Shown here piece after piece: positions 49,921 to 58,959 of a stretch of 64,000 nucleotides of DNA. This DNA is from AAA044-D11 sp965268555. GTDB taxonomy: Bacteria; Actinomycetota; Actinomycetes; Nanopelagicales; Nanopelagicaceae. The notes beneath the pieces were generated by a model. It worked only from the letters and a program-made list of their open reading frames with translations. It was not told the origin of the DNA and searched no databases. Both the position numbers and the translations under genes were made by a program. Every line of letters begins with the position of its first letter. Position 1 is the stretch's first letter. The DNA lies in contig OZ254174.1 of NCBI GenBank assembly GCA_965268555.1, positions 620,001 to 684,000 of the forward strand, read 5' to 3'.

Positions 49921-50768
49921 AGAGAGTTCTACTAATTGTGCATCCAACACGGCCTGCCGCTGCAAAATTTGCCAATGATCTTTCGTCAAGATTTGTCACA
50001 CAAGGATATGAAATTCTTTCCAATTATCCAGCATTAATTGACTCAGCGAGAGCTATTGACGAAGTTCATAATTCGGACTGGGCGATTGTTCTTGGTGGAG
50101 ATGGCACAATTCTGCGTGCAGCGGAAATTGTTCGCGGACACAAAGTTCCAATAATTGGAATTAATCTTGGGAATGTTGGATTCTTGGCGGAGATTTCACA
50201 ACCTACCATCGATGAAATAGTTAACTCTGTAGTCAATTCTCAAATTCATGCAGAACCAAGAATTCTTCTAAAGTATGAAGTCTCTCGCGCGGAGAAAATA
50301 GTCTCTACCAGTTGGGCACTTAATGAGATTTCGATAGAACGCAACTCCACTCAGATGTTGGAGCTCTTCGTGCAGATCGACGGTCGCCCACTTTCAAAAT
50401 GGGGATGTGACGGAGTAATTTGCGCAACTCCAACAGGATCTACGGCATATGCGTTTTCTGCAGGTGGTCCCGTAGTTTGGCCGGAGGTTAACGCGCTAGT
50501 TCTCTTACCTCTTGCGGCCCACGCGCTTTTCTCTCGCCCAATGGTCATCTCACCGGATTGCGAAATTGTTATAGATGTTCGATCGAGCGCTGCACAAATC
50601 GCAGCTGATGGATTGCGCCATTTTGAATTGCAAGAGCACGACCGAATTGTTATAACGAAGGATGCGAATCTTGTTGACCTTGCCTATATTAATCCTGGCA
50701 ATTTCACGGATCGGTTGGTTGCAAAATTCAAGCTACCCATCGAGGGTTGGCGCGGAGAGAGCCTGTAA
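49917..50768 (+). CDS. nadK: NAD kinase
   Basis: NadK makes NADP from NAD. The GGDGT motif in VLGGDGTILRAA (about residues 59-63) and the conserved TPTGSTAYAFSAGGP block are present. 283 residues. GTG start overlaps the tlyA stop by 4 bp (GTGA). The tlyA-nadK-recN order is conserved in Actinobacteria. Confidence 0.96.
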   Translation: MKRVLLIVHPTRPAAAKFANDLSSRFVTQGYEILSNYPALIDSARAIDEVHNSDWAIVLGGDGTILRAAEIVRGHKVPIIGINLGNVGFLAEISQPTIDEIVNSVVNSQIHAEPRILLKYEVSRAEKIVSTSWALNEISIERNSTQMLELFVQIDGRPLSKWGCDGVICATPTGSTAYAFSAGGPVVWPEVNALVLLPLAAHALFSRPMVISPDCEIVIDVRSSAAQIAADGLRHFELQEHDRIVITKDANLVDLAYINPGNFTDRLVAKFKLPIEGWRGESL

Positions 50769-50803
50769 TGCATCCCATTAACAAATCGGGGAATCGTTAG
50801 TAG

Positions 50804-52546
50804 GTGGCGCACTTGAAGAATGAGAAGAGTGCACTCACAGAGATAACGATTCGCGGGCTGGGTGTAATTGATAGCGCGGAAATTGAAATCGGTGACGGCT
50901 TAACCGTAATCACGGGTGAAACCGGAGCAGGCAAAACCATGGTCCTAACAGCGCTGAATCTGATTCTCGGTGCAAAGAGTGATCCTGATCTAATTCGCGC
51001 TGGTGAAGAACGATTGGTCGTCACTGGGAAATTCAAACTGAACGGTGATTTAGCTAAAAAAAGCGAAGAGGTGGGTGGCCTCCTAGAGGATGGCGAGCTA
51101 CTCATAAGTCGTACCGTGAATAATCAAGGAAAGTCTAAAGTTATCTTCGGTGGCATAACGACTACAGCCACTCAGGTTAATGAGTTCGGCGAAGAGCTAG
51201 TAGAGATTCATGCGCAGGCAAGCTCAGCCAGACTTTCCAAGCCAGCAGTACAGCGCGAACTTCTCGATTCATTTGGCGGTTATCAAAAGGTTTTGCAGAA
51301 TTATCAATTTGTTTTCTCTAAATTTAGCGATAACGAGAAGCGAATTTCCGAGCTGAGAATACAGTTGAAAGCTCGAGATGTTGAAATATCAAAGATAGAA
51401 ACTTTAGCAAACGATTTTGATTCATTGAAACCAAAAAGCGGGGAGCTAGATCTTCTCGAAAATGAAATCAATAAGTTGAGTTCCGTGGAAGAGCTAAACA
51501 GCGGAATAAGTGGAGTGCTAGCTATTTTACATAATGAAGAGAATTCATTACTTAGTTCACTGAACTCTGGAAAGAAAGCTTTAGATGCACTTGTCGGAAA
51601 GGATTCAGAGCTAGATATTTTGATAGAGCGATTTGCCGACCTAAGCTATGAATTACAGGAGACCAACTCCGGTCTTGAGCGTTACTTAACCAAGCTGGAA
51701 GCGGATCCAAATAGATTCGACGCGCTCCAAGCTCGGAAAGCCGCCCTTCTGGCTTTTATCAAGAAACATGGAAAAGGAAGCGACCGAGAGAGCGCCTTCA
51801 AAGATCTGATTGAAGAGGCAAAATCAGCAGAGCTTAAACTCCAAGACCTTCGCGGAGGTGATGAGAGATTAGCCGAGTTGGAGAGAGAGAATGCGAAAGT
51901 TTTCACTGAACTTAAATCCCGCGCTAATGAACTTTCCAGCGCACGGGTTAAAGTCGCTGCGAAACTTGGAGATGATGTAACGAAGGAATTGAAACTTTTG
52001 GCTATGTTGAATGCGAAATTGGAAGTTATAGTTTCTAGCGCTAATGCCGAATTAGTTTCTAGCTATTCCACAACAGGGATAGATGAAATTCTTTTTACAT
52101 TCACAAGTCATAAAGATGGAAAACTTCTACCACTACATAAAACAGCAAGTGGTGGAGAATTATCGAGAGTAATGCTGGCGATTGAAGTTGTACTTGCGCA
52201 AAGCTCGCCGATCGGCACCTATATTTTCGACGAAGTAGATGCAGGTGTTGGCGGAAAAGCAGCGGTAGAAGTTGGTCGCAGGCTCGCTCTACTCTCGCAG
52301 AATGCTCAAGTATTAGTGGTGACGCATTTAGCGCAGGTTGCAAGCTGGGCGAATTCACATGTAGTCGTCATGAAAAATGAGAGCGGTTCTGTCACTCAAA
52401 GCAATATCGCAAAGGTCGAAGGTGAAGATCGCAAGCGCGAGATTGCAAGACTTCTCTCAGGACAAGAAGAATCAGCTACGGCGCAGCAACACGCAGGGGA
52501 ACTTCTCGATTTAGTCGCGGCGGCACGTTTGGAAATGATAGGTTAG
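50804..52546 (+). CDS. recN: DNA repair protein RecN
   Basis: RecN is an SMC-like ATPase that holds broken DNA ends together. Walker A ITGETGAGKT is near residues 43-52, a long coiled coil fills the middle (about 160-400), and the signature ASGGELSRVMLAIE with Walker B YIFDEVDAGVGG is at the C-terminus. 580 residues. GTG 50804 or TTG 50813 could be the start; TAGGTG lies 6 nt before the latter. No SOS box is visible upstream. Confidence 0.94.
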   Translation: MAHLKNEKSALTEITIRGLGVIDSAEIEIGDGLTVITGETGAGKTMVLTALNLILGAKSDPDLIRAGEERLVVTGKFKLNGDLAKKSEEVGGLLEDGELLISRTVNNQGKSKVIFGGITTTATQVNEFGEELVEIHAQASSARLSKPAVQRELLDSFGGYQKVLQNYQFVFSKFSDNEKRISELRIQLKARDVEISKIETLANDFDSLKPKSGELDLLENEINKLSSVEELNSGISGVLAILHNEENSLLSSLNSGKKALDALVGKDSELDILIERFADLSYELQETNSGLERYLTKLEADPNRFDALQARKAALLAFIKKHGKGSDRESAFKDLIEEAKSAELKLQDLRGGDERLAELERENAKVFTELKSRANELSSARVKVAAKLGDDVTKELKLLAMLNAKLEVIVSSANAELVSSYSTTGIDEILFTFTSHKDGKLLPLHKTASGGELSRVMLAIEVVLAQSSPIGTYIFDEVDAGVGGKAAVEVGRRLALLSQNAQVLVVTHLAQVASWANSHVVVMKNESGSVTQSNIAKVEGEDRKREIARLLSGQEESATAQQHAGELLDLVAAARLEMIG

Positions 52547-52552
52547 CGTCCC

Positions 52553-54190
52553 ATGACCGCCAAGCATGTGACCAAGCATCTCTTTGTCACCGGCGGAGTC
52601 GCCTCAAGTTTAGGCAAAGGATTGACCGCTTCTAGCCTTGGACGGTTACTTACCTCTCGTGGGTTGCGTGTAACAATGCAAAAGCTCGATCCTTACTTAA
52701 ATGTTGATCCAGGAACAATGAATCCATTTCAACATGGCGAGGTTTTCGTAACAGATGACGGAGCTGAAACTGATTTAGATATCGGTCATTACGAAAGATT
52801 TTTGAACGTAAACCTCCATGGATCTGCAAATGTCACGACAGGTCAGGTTTATTCAAATGTAATTGGTAAAGAACGTCGTGGTGAATATTTAGGCGACACA
52901 GTTCAAGTTATCCCTCATATTACTAATGAGATTAAAGAACGTATTAAAGCTATGGCTGGACCTGATATCGACATTGTTATCACCGAAGTGGGCGGAACAG
53001 TTGGAGATATTGAGTCCCAACCCTTCTTAGAAGCAGCAAGACAGATAAGACAAGATGTCGGGCGAGATAATGTGTTTTACTTACATGTTTCGCTGGTTCC
53101 ATATATAGGGCCTTCTGGAGAACTTAAGACCAAGCCAACACAGCACAGCGTTGCGGCCTTGCGTTCAATTGGTATAGCACCTGATGCAATTGTGATCAGA
53201 TCAGATCGACCAATTCCAGATTCAGTAAAACGAAAAATTTCGTCAATGTGCGATGTTGACTTAGAAGCCGTCGTTGCGGCCGTGGATGCGCCATCAATAT
53301 ATGACATACCAAAAGTGCTTTTCAGCGAGGGGCTAGATGAGTATGTTGTTCGTCGATTAGGTATGCCACTTCGTGAAATTGTTTGGGGTGAGTGGGACGA
53401 TCTCTTGAAGCGAGTTCACCAACCCGCACATCAAGTTAGTGTTGCCTTAGTTGGAAAATATGTGGATCTTCCAGATGCCTATCTTTCGGTTACCGAGGCG
53501 CTCCGAGCTGGAGGTTTTGCAAATAACGCAAAAGTAAATATCAAGTGGGTTGCTAGTGATGATTGCGATTCTGAAGAGGGAGCAAAGAGCGCTCTTCAAG
53601 GAGTTGATGCGGTTTGCATTCCTGGTGGTTTTGGAGTTCGTGGCATCGAAGGAAAACTTGGGGCGCTTAGATACGCACGTGAAAATATGATTCCAACTCT
53701 GGGACTTTGTTTAGGTTTGCAGTGCATGGTTATCGAAGCGGCTAGAAATTTAGCTGGAATCAAGGGCGCCAATTCCGCTGAATTTGATCCAGAAACTAAA
53801 GATCCGGTTATTTCCACAATGCAGAGCCAAGAAGATATCGTCGCAGGGAGAGGAGACATGGGAGGAACAATGCGCCTAGGACTCTATCCAGCAGTTCTAG
53901 CTACTGGTTCACTTGTTGCTGAAATTTACGGCGCAAACGAGATTCAAGAACGCCATCGCCATCGATATGAAGTAAACAATAGCTATCGAGAAGAAATTGC
54001 AAAAACTGGCTTAACGTTTTCTGGTCTATCTCCGGATGCACATCTTGTCGAGTTCGTTGAACTACCCAAAGAGACACATCCTTTTTACGTCGGAACCCAA
54101 GCCCATCCAGAATTTCTTTCTAGACCAACAAAAGCTCATCCATTATTTTCGGGATTAATCGCGGCTGCAATTAAAAAAAATGGGAAATGA
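52553..54190 (+). CDS. pyrG: CTP synthase
   Basis: PyrG aminates UTP to CTP with glutamine. The N-terminal synthetase domain shows FVTGGVASSLGKG (about residues 11-23); the C-terminal glutamine amidotransferase has catalytic Cys386 in LGLCLGLQ. 545 residues. TAGGTT lies 8 nt before the ATG, so a very short leader is possible. xerD begins 11 nt before its end. Confidence 0.98.
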   Translation: MTAKHVTKHLFVTGGVASSLGKGLTASSLGRLLTSRGLRVTMQKLDPYLNVDPGTMNPFQHGEVFVTDDGAETDLDIGHYERFLNVNLHGSANVTTGQVYSNVIGKERRGEYLGDTVQVIPHITNEIKERIKAMAGPDIDIVITEVGGTVGDIESQPFLEAARQIRQDVGRDNVFYLHVSLVPYIGPSGELKTKPTQHSVAALRSIGIAPDAIVIRSDRPIPDSVKRKISSMCDVDLEAVVAAVDAPSIYDIPKVLFSEGLDEYVVRRLGMPLREIVWGEWDDLLKRVHQPAHQVSVALVGKYVDLPDAYLSVTEALRAGGFANNAKVNIKWVASDDCDSEEGAKSALQGVDAVCIPGGFGVRGIEGKLGALRYARENMIPTLGLCLGLQCMVIEAARNLAGIKGANSAEFDPETKDPVISTMQSQEDIVAGRGDMGGTMRLGLYPAVLATGSLVAEIYGANEIQERHRHRYEVNNSYREEIAKTGLTFSGLSPDAHLVEFVELPKETHPFYVGTQAHPEFLSRPTKAHPLFSGLIAAAIKKNGK

Positions 54191-55094
54191 TTCGAACCTA
54201 AATGCAGCAATTGCAAACTATCTAAATTACGCTGCAATCGAAAAAGGCCTCTCTAGAAACACAATCTCGGCCTATCGACTTGATCTTGCAAAATTTTCAC
54301 AATACTTAATTTTAGAGAACATTGCACTTAGTGACGTTTCTCCAGAATGTTTAGATAACTTTCTAGCCACTCTGCGCGGATCGGGGGAGAGCGCTGAGAG
54401 TTCTAGCGCACGAGTAATTGTCACAATTAGAAATTTCTTTAAATTTCTCTCTTCGGAGAGCAAGTCCATAAATCCATTGAAGGATTACTCGCCTCCTGCT
54501 ATTCCCAAGAGATTGCCTAAAGCGCTTTTACTCGAAGAAGTGGTTCGAATGATTGAGGCATCAAAATCTGATCAAAGCTCGATCGCCTTACGTGACACCG
54601 CTCTTATCGAGGTGCTCTATGCAACCGGCGGACGAGTAAGCGAGATAACGTCACTATCACTCGATGATATTTCCCAATTAGGAGAAACAATGACGCTTAA
54701 ATTGTTGGGGAAAGGCTCTAAAGAGAGAGTTGTTCCAGTTGGGAACTATGCGCGAACTAGTTTAGAAAATTATTTGTCTAACTCTCGTCCAAATCTAGTT
54801 AAATCGAGTCGCAGCCTCAAAGTATTTCTGAATACGCGAGGTAATTCACTAAGCAGACAGAGCGCGTGGGAGATTGTTGCATCAGCAGCGGAGCGAGCGA
54901 ATCTTTCGGTTCACGTTACGCCACATTCATTGCGACATTCGTTTGCAACCCATTTATTGGATGGTGGAGCGGATATCAGAGTGGTTCAAGAATTACTAGG
55001 CCATTCGTCGGTAACAACAACGCAGATTTATACTTTGGTTACCATTGATAAATTGCGCGAGAGTTATGCGAGTGCACATCCACGCGCAAAATAG
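54180..55094 (+). CDS. xerD: Tyrosine recombinase XerD
   Basis: XerD, with XerC, resolves chromosome dimers at dif. Catalytic residues are Arg152 (GGRVSEI), Lys178, His249 and Arg252 (HSLRHSFATH), His275 (LLGHSSV) and Tyr284. 304 residues, with an N-terminal SAM-like core-binding domain. Its position before parA-scpA-scpB is conserved in Actinobacteria and links it to segregation; it is not part of an integrative element. Confidence 0.95.
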   Translation: MGNDSNLNAAIANYLNYAAIEKGLSRNTISAYRLDLAKFSQYLILENIALSDVSPECLDNFLATLRGSGESAESSSARVIVTIRNFFKFLSSESKSINPLKDYSPPAIPKRLPKALLLEEVVRMIEASKSDQSSIALRDTALIEVLYATGGRVSEITSLSLDDISQLGETMTLKLLGKGSKERVVPVGNYARTSLENYLSNSRPNLVKSSRSLKVFLNTRGNSLSRQSAWEIVASAAERANLSVHVTPHSLRHSFATHLLDGGADIRVVQELLGHSSVTTTQIYTLVTIDKLRESYASAHPRAK

Positions 55095-55097
55095 AAT

Positions 55098-55490
55098 TTA
55101 TTTTCCGCGCAAACGTCTTGCGATAATACTCTGATCACCTTTTGTCTCTAGATCAGCAATAATGATTGCAAGTGATTCGCGAACAATGCGCCCTCTATCT
55201 ACAGCGAGTCCTAAATCTCCACGAAGCGCTAATCGAGCTTGTTCTAAGTCATAGAGTTCTTCAGGGGAGAGATAAACAGTAATTTTCTCATCATGACGTT
55301 CGCGCCCACTTGGTGAACGATCAAAAGAATTAACACGGCGTCTTGAAGTTGTTCGAACACTCTTTTTATTCCCAATTGGTGCAGTTGGAACATCTTCAAT
55401 TGGTGTTGGGGTTTGTGACGGAACTGCACTTAGCGTTGTGGTTTGGCGGAAAAGTTCATCCGCCCCTGGAAGACTCACTCTGCGACTCAT
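55098..55490 (-). CDS. Ribbon-helix-helix-like partner protein of ParA
   Basis: 130 residues. The N-terminal 60 are disordered and basic, beginning SRRVSLPGADELF. Residues 66-112 (HDEKITVYLSPEELYDLEQARLAL and on) look like a ribbon-helix-helix DNA-binding fold: a short strand, then two helices. It follows parA with a 4-bp overlap, as small DNA-binding adaptors do in ParA systems. It is not ParB: no CTPase or HTH motifs. Function is inferred from context. Confidence 0.75.
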   Translation of the reverse strand: MSRRVSLPGADELFRQTTTLSAVPSQTPTPIEDVPTAPIGNKKSVRTTSRRRVNSFDRSPSGRERHDEKITVYLSPEELYDLEQARLALRGDLGLAVDRGRIVRESLAIIIADLETKGDQSIIARRLRGK

Positions 55491-56407
55491 TTTGCTCCTC
55501 CTCGATAGATTAGTTCGCGCGCTAGTCGCCGATACGAAACGGCTCCTGTTGAACTACTTGCATATGTAGTAATTGGCTCACCCTTGACCGTTGATTCGGA
55601 GAAACGAACGGTTCTGGCAATAATTGTGTCTAATAAATCATCAGGAAATTCTTTTGAAATTAATTCTAGAACTTCGCGTGAATGTGCAGTCTTTCTTTCA
55701 AACATAGTCGCAAGAATTCCATCTATCTTCAGGTGAGGATTGGTATTGCTGCGAACCTTATCGATTGTTTCGCGTACCAAACCAAGACCCAAGACCGCAA
55801 AGTATTCACATTCCATAGGGATCAGCACACCGTTAGACGCGGTAAGCGCGTTAATTGTTAGCGTGCCCAAGGAGGGAGAGCAGTCAATCAAAATATCGTC
55901 GTAGTCCTCGAGGATAGGTTCGAGTAGTTTGCGAAGCTTATGTTCTTTTGCTAATTCCGATACAAAAGCGGCATCGGCGGCAGCTAAATCTTTATGGCCC
56001 CGAATAAAATCTAAACCTGGAACATTAGACTTCAAAATAAATTCTGAAATATTTGCACTGGAATCATTCATCAAATACCAGATAGAGCCGTATTGCTCTT
56101 TGATCTGCAATGGTTTTATTCCTAAACCTGTAGTCATACTGGCCTGGGAATCGAAATCAATTAACAAAACTTTTCGGCCAAGTTCCGCAAGCGCTGCGCC
56201 CAAATTAATCGTAGTTGTTGTCTTACCTACTCCACCTTTTTGATTTACGACAGAAATAACTCTGGCAAGACCGGGTACCGGTGGCGTTTTAACTTGGGGG
56301 AATTCGATCAACTTTTGTCCAAGAACGCTTGATGTAGCGGAGAATTCTTCTTCTCTATTTGTCGATTTAGTTCCTAAGCGAGAAACCTTCGAATTGCTTT
56401 TTGCCAT
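55487..56407 (-). CDS. ParA-family ATPase of the xerD-scpA locus
   Basis: A deviant Walker A ATPase, KGGVGKTT at residues 57-64, followed by DFDSQASMTTGLG and ILIDCSPSLG. The first 45 residues are a basic, unstructured extension. It is the second ParA type of Actinobacteria that sits beside xerD and scpAB, not the parAB near oriC. A role in chromosome organisation with SMC-ScpAB is plausible. 306 residues. Confidence 0.9.
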   Translation of the reverse strand: MAKSNSKVSRLGTKSTNREEEFSATSSVLGQKLIEFPQVKTPPVPGLARVISVVNQKGGVGKTTTTINLGAALAELGRKVLLIDFDSQASMTTGLGIKPLQIKEQYGSIWYLMNDSSANISEFILKSNVPGLDFIRGHKDLAAADAAFVSELAKEHKLRKLLEPILEDYDDILIDCSPSLGTLTINALTASNGVLIPMECEYFAVLGLGLVRETIDKVRSNTNPHLKIDGILATMFERKTAHSREVLELISKEFPDDLLDTIIARTVRFSESTVKGEPITTYASSSTGAVSYRRLARELIYRGGAK

Positions 56408-56413
56408 TGCGCG

Positions 56414-56442
56414 ACTCTACGGCGGTGCGATTGGGCGCGCAA
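56414..56442 (-). promoter_or_regulatory. Leaderless promoter of the ParA gene
   Basis: Minus strand: TTGCGC (56442-56437), 17-bp spacer, TAGAGT (56419-56414), then 6 nt to the ATG at 56407. No Shine-Dalgarno. Its -35 region interleaves with that of the scpA promoter. Confidence 0.78.
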
Positions 56443-56460
56443 GCGTAAGTGCATTACCTT
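56431..56460 (+). promoter_or_regulatory. Leaderless promoter of scpA
   Basis: TTGGGC (56431-56436), 18-bp spacer, TACCTT (56455-56460), then 6 nt to ATG 56467. The two divergent -35 elements are side by side, so polymerases compete. Confidence 0.72.
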
Positions 56461-56466
56461 TACGCC

Positions 56467-57360
56467 ATGAATCAGGGGAGAATCGAGCTTTCGGATCCCG
56501 AAAGGATCGCTGTTGAGAGCCCAACCGAAAGTACGAGTGGTTTTTCCGTTCACTTGAGCAATTTTGACGGACCCTTTGACCTTCTTCTCCAGCTGATTTC
56601 ACGTCACAAAATGGATGTTACCGAGGTTGCCCTTGGCGTGGTGACCGATGACTTTATCGCCTACATACGCGCACTAGAAGGCTCCGAGGATGGTTGGGAT
56701 TTAGATCAGACAACTGAATTTCTTGTAGTTGCTGCGACGCTTTTAGATTTGAAGGCGGCCCGATTACTTCCATCGGGCGAAGTGGAGGATGAGGGCGATT
56801 TAGCCTTGCTGGAGGCTAGGGATCTTCTCTTTGCCAGACTGCTGCAATATCGAGCATTTAAGGCAATTGCGGCTATTTTTAGCGAGCGCCTAGAACGTGA
56901 AGAGAAGAGCTTCTCGCGTGTTGCAGCCCTAGAAGCCCATTTCGCATCCCTTCTTCCTGAAGTCTTGATCGGGGTAGGAGCAGAGCGGTTTGGGGCGATA
57001 GCGCAACGCGTACTTTCGCCGAAGATAGTTCCTACCGTTGATATCGAGCATATTCATAGGCCGCTAGTGAGCGTGGCAGATGAGGCGATCAAGATAGTCG
57101 AAGAATTACGCCGGACCGGGAAGTGCACTTTCAGACACCTGATAAGCGATGCCAATTCGACTTTAGTAGTTGTTGCCAGATTCTTAGCCCTACTTGAGCT
57201 CTATCGCGAGGGAGTGGTCAGGTTCGAACAGGTTATTGCGCTCGGCGAGCTTGCAGTCACTTGGACTGGAAGCGCAACAGGGGTCATAGAGGTAAGTGAT
57301 GAGTTCGATGTGCCACAGGTTATAGTCGAAGATGAGACAAATGGAGATATGAATGTCTAA
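56467..57360 (+). CDS. scpA: Segregation and condensation protein A
   Basis: ScpA is the kleisin that bridges SMC heads. The N-terminal SMC-neck binding region HLSNFDGPFDLLLQLISRHKMD (about 27-48) is typical; the C-terminal winged helix ends near residue 280. A GTG at 56449 is in frame, but ATG 56467 is preferred since it lies 6 nt after a good -10. 297 residues. Overlaps scpB by 8 nt. Confidence 0.94.
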   Translation: MNQGRIELSDPERIAVESPTESTSGFSVHLSNFDGPFDLLLQLISRHKMDVTEVALGVVTDDFIAYIRALEGSEDGWDLDQTTEFLVVAATLLDLKAARLLPSGEVEDEGDLALLEARDLLFARLLQYRAFKAIAAIFSERLEREEKSFSRVAALEAHFASLLPEVLIGVGAERFGAIAQRVLSPKIVPTVDIEHIHRPLVSVADEAIKIVEELRRTGKCTFRHLISDANSTLVVVARFLALLELYREGVVRFEQVIALGELAVTWTGSATGVIEVSDEFDVPQVIVEDETNGDMNV

Positions 57361-57910
57361 TTCTGAACTCAATAGATCGCTCGAAGCCATTCTGATGGTG
57401 GTTGATGAGCCAGTTTCTGAGTTAATTCTGGCCCAGATCACTGAAACTCCTACTGAAATAGTCGGACAAGCCCTCGTTGAACTCGCTGCGGAATATGAGA
57501 TGTCAGGGAGAGGATTTGAACTGCGCCAGATATCTGGAGGTTGGCGTTTTTACAGTCACCCCGACTTAGCGTCAGTTGTAGAGAAATTTGTACTTGATGG
57601 ACAGCAGAGTCGGCTTACGCAAGCTGCGTTAGAAACCTTGGCGGTGATTGCCTATCGGCAGCCTGTATCTAGAGCTAGAGTTTCAGCTATTCGAGGCGTA
57701 AATGTCGAAGCAGTTATGAAGACTCTGGTAACCAGGGGACTTGTTGAAGAGGCAGGTATAGAACATGAAACCGGAGCGATTCTTTATTCGACAACATCGT
57801 TCTTCTTAGAGAAGCTTGGATTGAACTCAGTCTCAGATCTACCGGCTCTCGCACCATTCCTACCGGATGTCGATGGGCTTGACGAAGTACTTTCTTCACT
57901 GACCGATTAG
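57353..57910 (+). CDS. scpB: Segregation and condensation protein B
   Basis: ScpB dimers bind ScpA and control SMC. Two winged-helix domains: about residues 5-75 and 80-165, the second with TQAALETLAVIAYRQPVSRARVSAIRGVN, the family signature. 185 residues. Translation is coupled to scpA. Confidence 0.95.
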   Translation: MSNSELNRSLEAILMVVDEPVSELILAQITETPTEIVGQALVELAAEYEMSGRGFELRQISGGWRFYSHPDLASVVEKFVLDGQQSRLTQAALETLAVIAYRQPVSRARVSAIRGVNVEAVMKTLVTRGLVEEAGIEHETGAILYSTTSFFLEKLGLNSVSDLPALAPFLPDVDGLDEVLSSLTD

Positions 57911-57979
57911 GGGATAGTGGGTTTTAACCGTAACCTTAGGCTCATTCCACGCTGTTGAAGCAGTTGAAACGAGGGTTAT

Positions 57980-58714
57980 ATGGCTTTAGTACGGTTACAG
58001 AAAATTCTTGCCGACGCAGGAGTCGCCAGTAGGCGGGCGAGTGAAGAGTTGATCTCAGAAGGACGAGTCAGCGTCGATGGAATCCAAATCTTTGAGTTGG
58101 GGAGCAAATTTGACCCAGAAATCTCTCAAGTTGAAGTTGACGGTGAAGCAATAAAGTCTTCAAAGGCTAAAACTTACCTTGCCTTTTATAAACCTAGAGG
58201 GGTTATTTCCACTATGTCGGACCCTGAAGATCGTCCAAATATTGGGGATTTCTTCAAGACCAGAAACGAGAGATTGTTTCACGTTGGACGTCTTGATAGG
58301 GAGAGCGAGGGTCTAATACTTCTCACAAATGATGGCGAAATGACTCATCGGGCTACTCATCCGAGCTATGGAATGATCAAGAAGTACCTGATTGAAATTG
58401 AGGGTGTTTTCACCAAGGAGAATATCGACCAACTCTTAAAGGGAGTAATTCTCGAAGATGGTCTGGCCCGCGCTTTGGAAGTGTCTGTTGTTCGAGAAGT
58501 AAATAACAAGCACCATTGGGTCGAGGTCACGATTCACGAGGGTCGTTTTCATATTGTTCGTAGGATGTTCGAGAGCCTGGAGATTGAGGTCCTACGGCTG
58601 ATCAGAACAGATTTCGGACCGGTATCTATCGGAGAGACCAAGGAGGGACGCTGGCGCGTCTTGAATTCGGTGGAGCTTGATAATCTATTTATCGCTTTAA
58701 AGTTAAAACAATAA
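57980..58714 (+). CDS. rluB: 23S/16S rRNA pseudouridine synthase, RsuA/RluB type
   Basis: S4 RNA-binding domain (RLQKILADAGVASRRASEELI, about residues 5-25) followed by a RsuA-family pseudouridine synthase with catalytic aspartate in HVGRLDRESEGL. 244 residues. GAGGG precedes the ATG. The scpA-scpB-rluB order is conserved. Target is most likely 23S U2605, but RsuA-type specificity cannot be excluded. Confidence 0.92.
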   Translation: MALVRLQKILADAGVASRRASEELISEGRVSVDGIQIFELGSKFDPEISQVEVDGEAIKSSKAKTYLAFYKPRGVISTMSDPEDRPNIGDFFKTRNERLFHVGRLDRESEGLILLTNDGEMTHRATHPSYGMIKKYLIEIEGVFTKENIDQLLKGVILEDGLARALEVSVVREVNNKHHWVEVTIHEGRFHIVRRMFESLEIEVLRLIRTDFGPVSIGETKEGRWRVLNSVELDNLFIALKLKQ

Positions 58715-58959
58715 GTCCAATCCATGAATAAAGACATATCGCTTTATCATTTATTATCTTCACTAATGAAAATCGATTAAACGCTTTTAACCAGCGCGAA
58801 TGGTGTTCGTTTTAACGATATATCGATATTGATAACGCCTCGGTCATGGCGGTTTTGCAAAATCGATATTTTGAAATGCCTATTTACCGATAAAAGGTTT
58901 TAAATACTTGCCGCTTTAATTGCAATCACTACTTTGGTTCTCGGGGGTACCATTGTCTA
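58715..58959 (+). promoter_or_regulatory. AT-rich intergenic region with repeated ATCGAT palindromes
   Basis: This 245-bp gap is unusually long here. It holds ATCGAT at 58772, 58822 and 58862, and a fourth at 58965 inside aroH. The middle site sits in overlapping perfect 10-bp palindromes, CGATATATCG and ATATCGATAT. No gene is visible. TACCAT at 58948-58953 is the -10 of a leaderless aroH promoter, 6 nt before the ATG. Confidence 0.5.

Noticed and set aside
54180..55094. xerD as an integrase marking a mobile island
   Set aside because: Length, catalytic residues and the xerD-parA-scpAB context are those of the housekeeping recombinase; no att repeats, tRNA or composition shift are visible.
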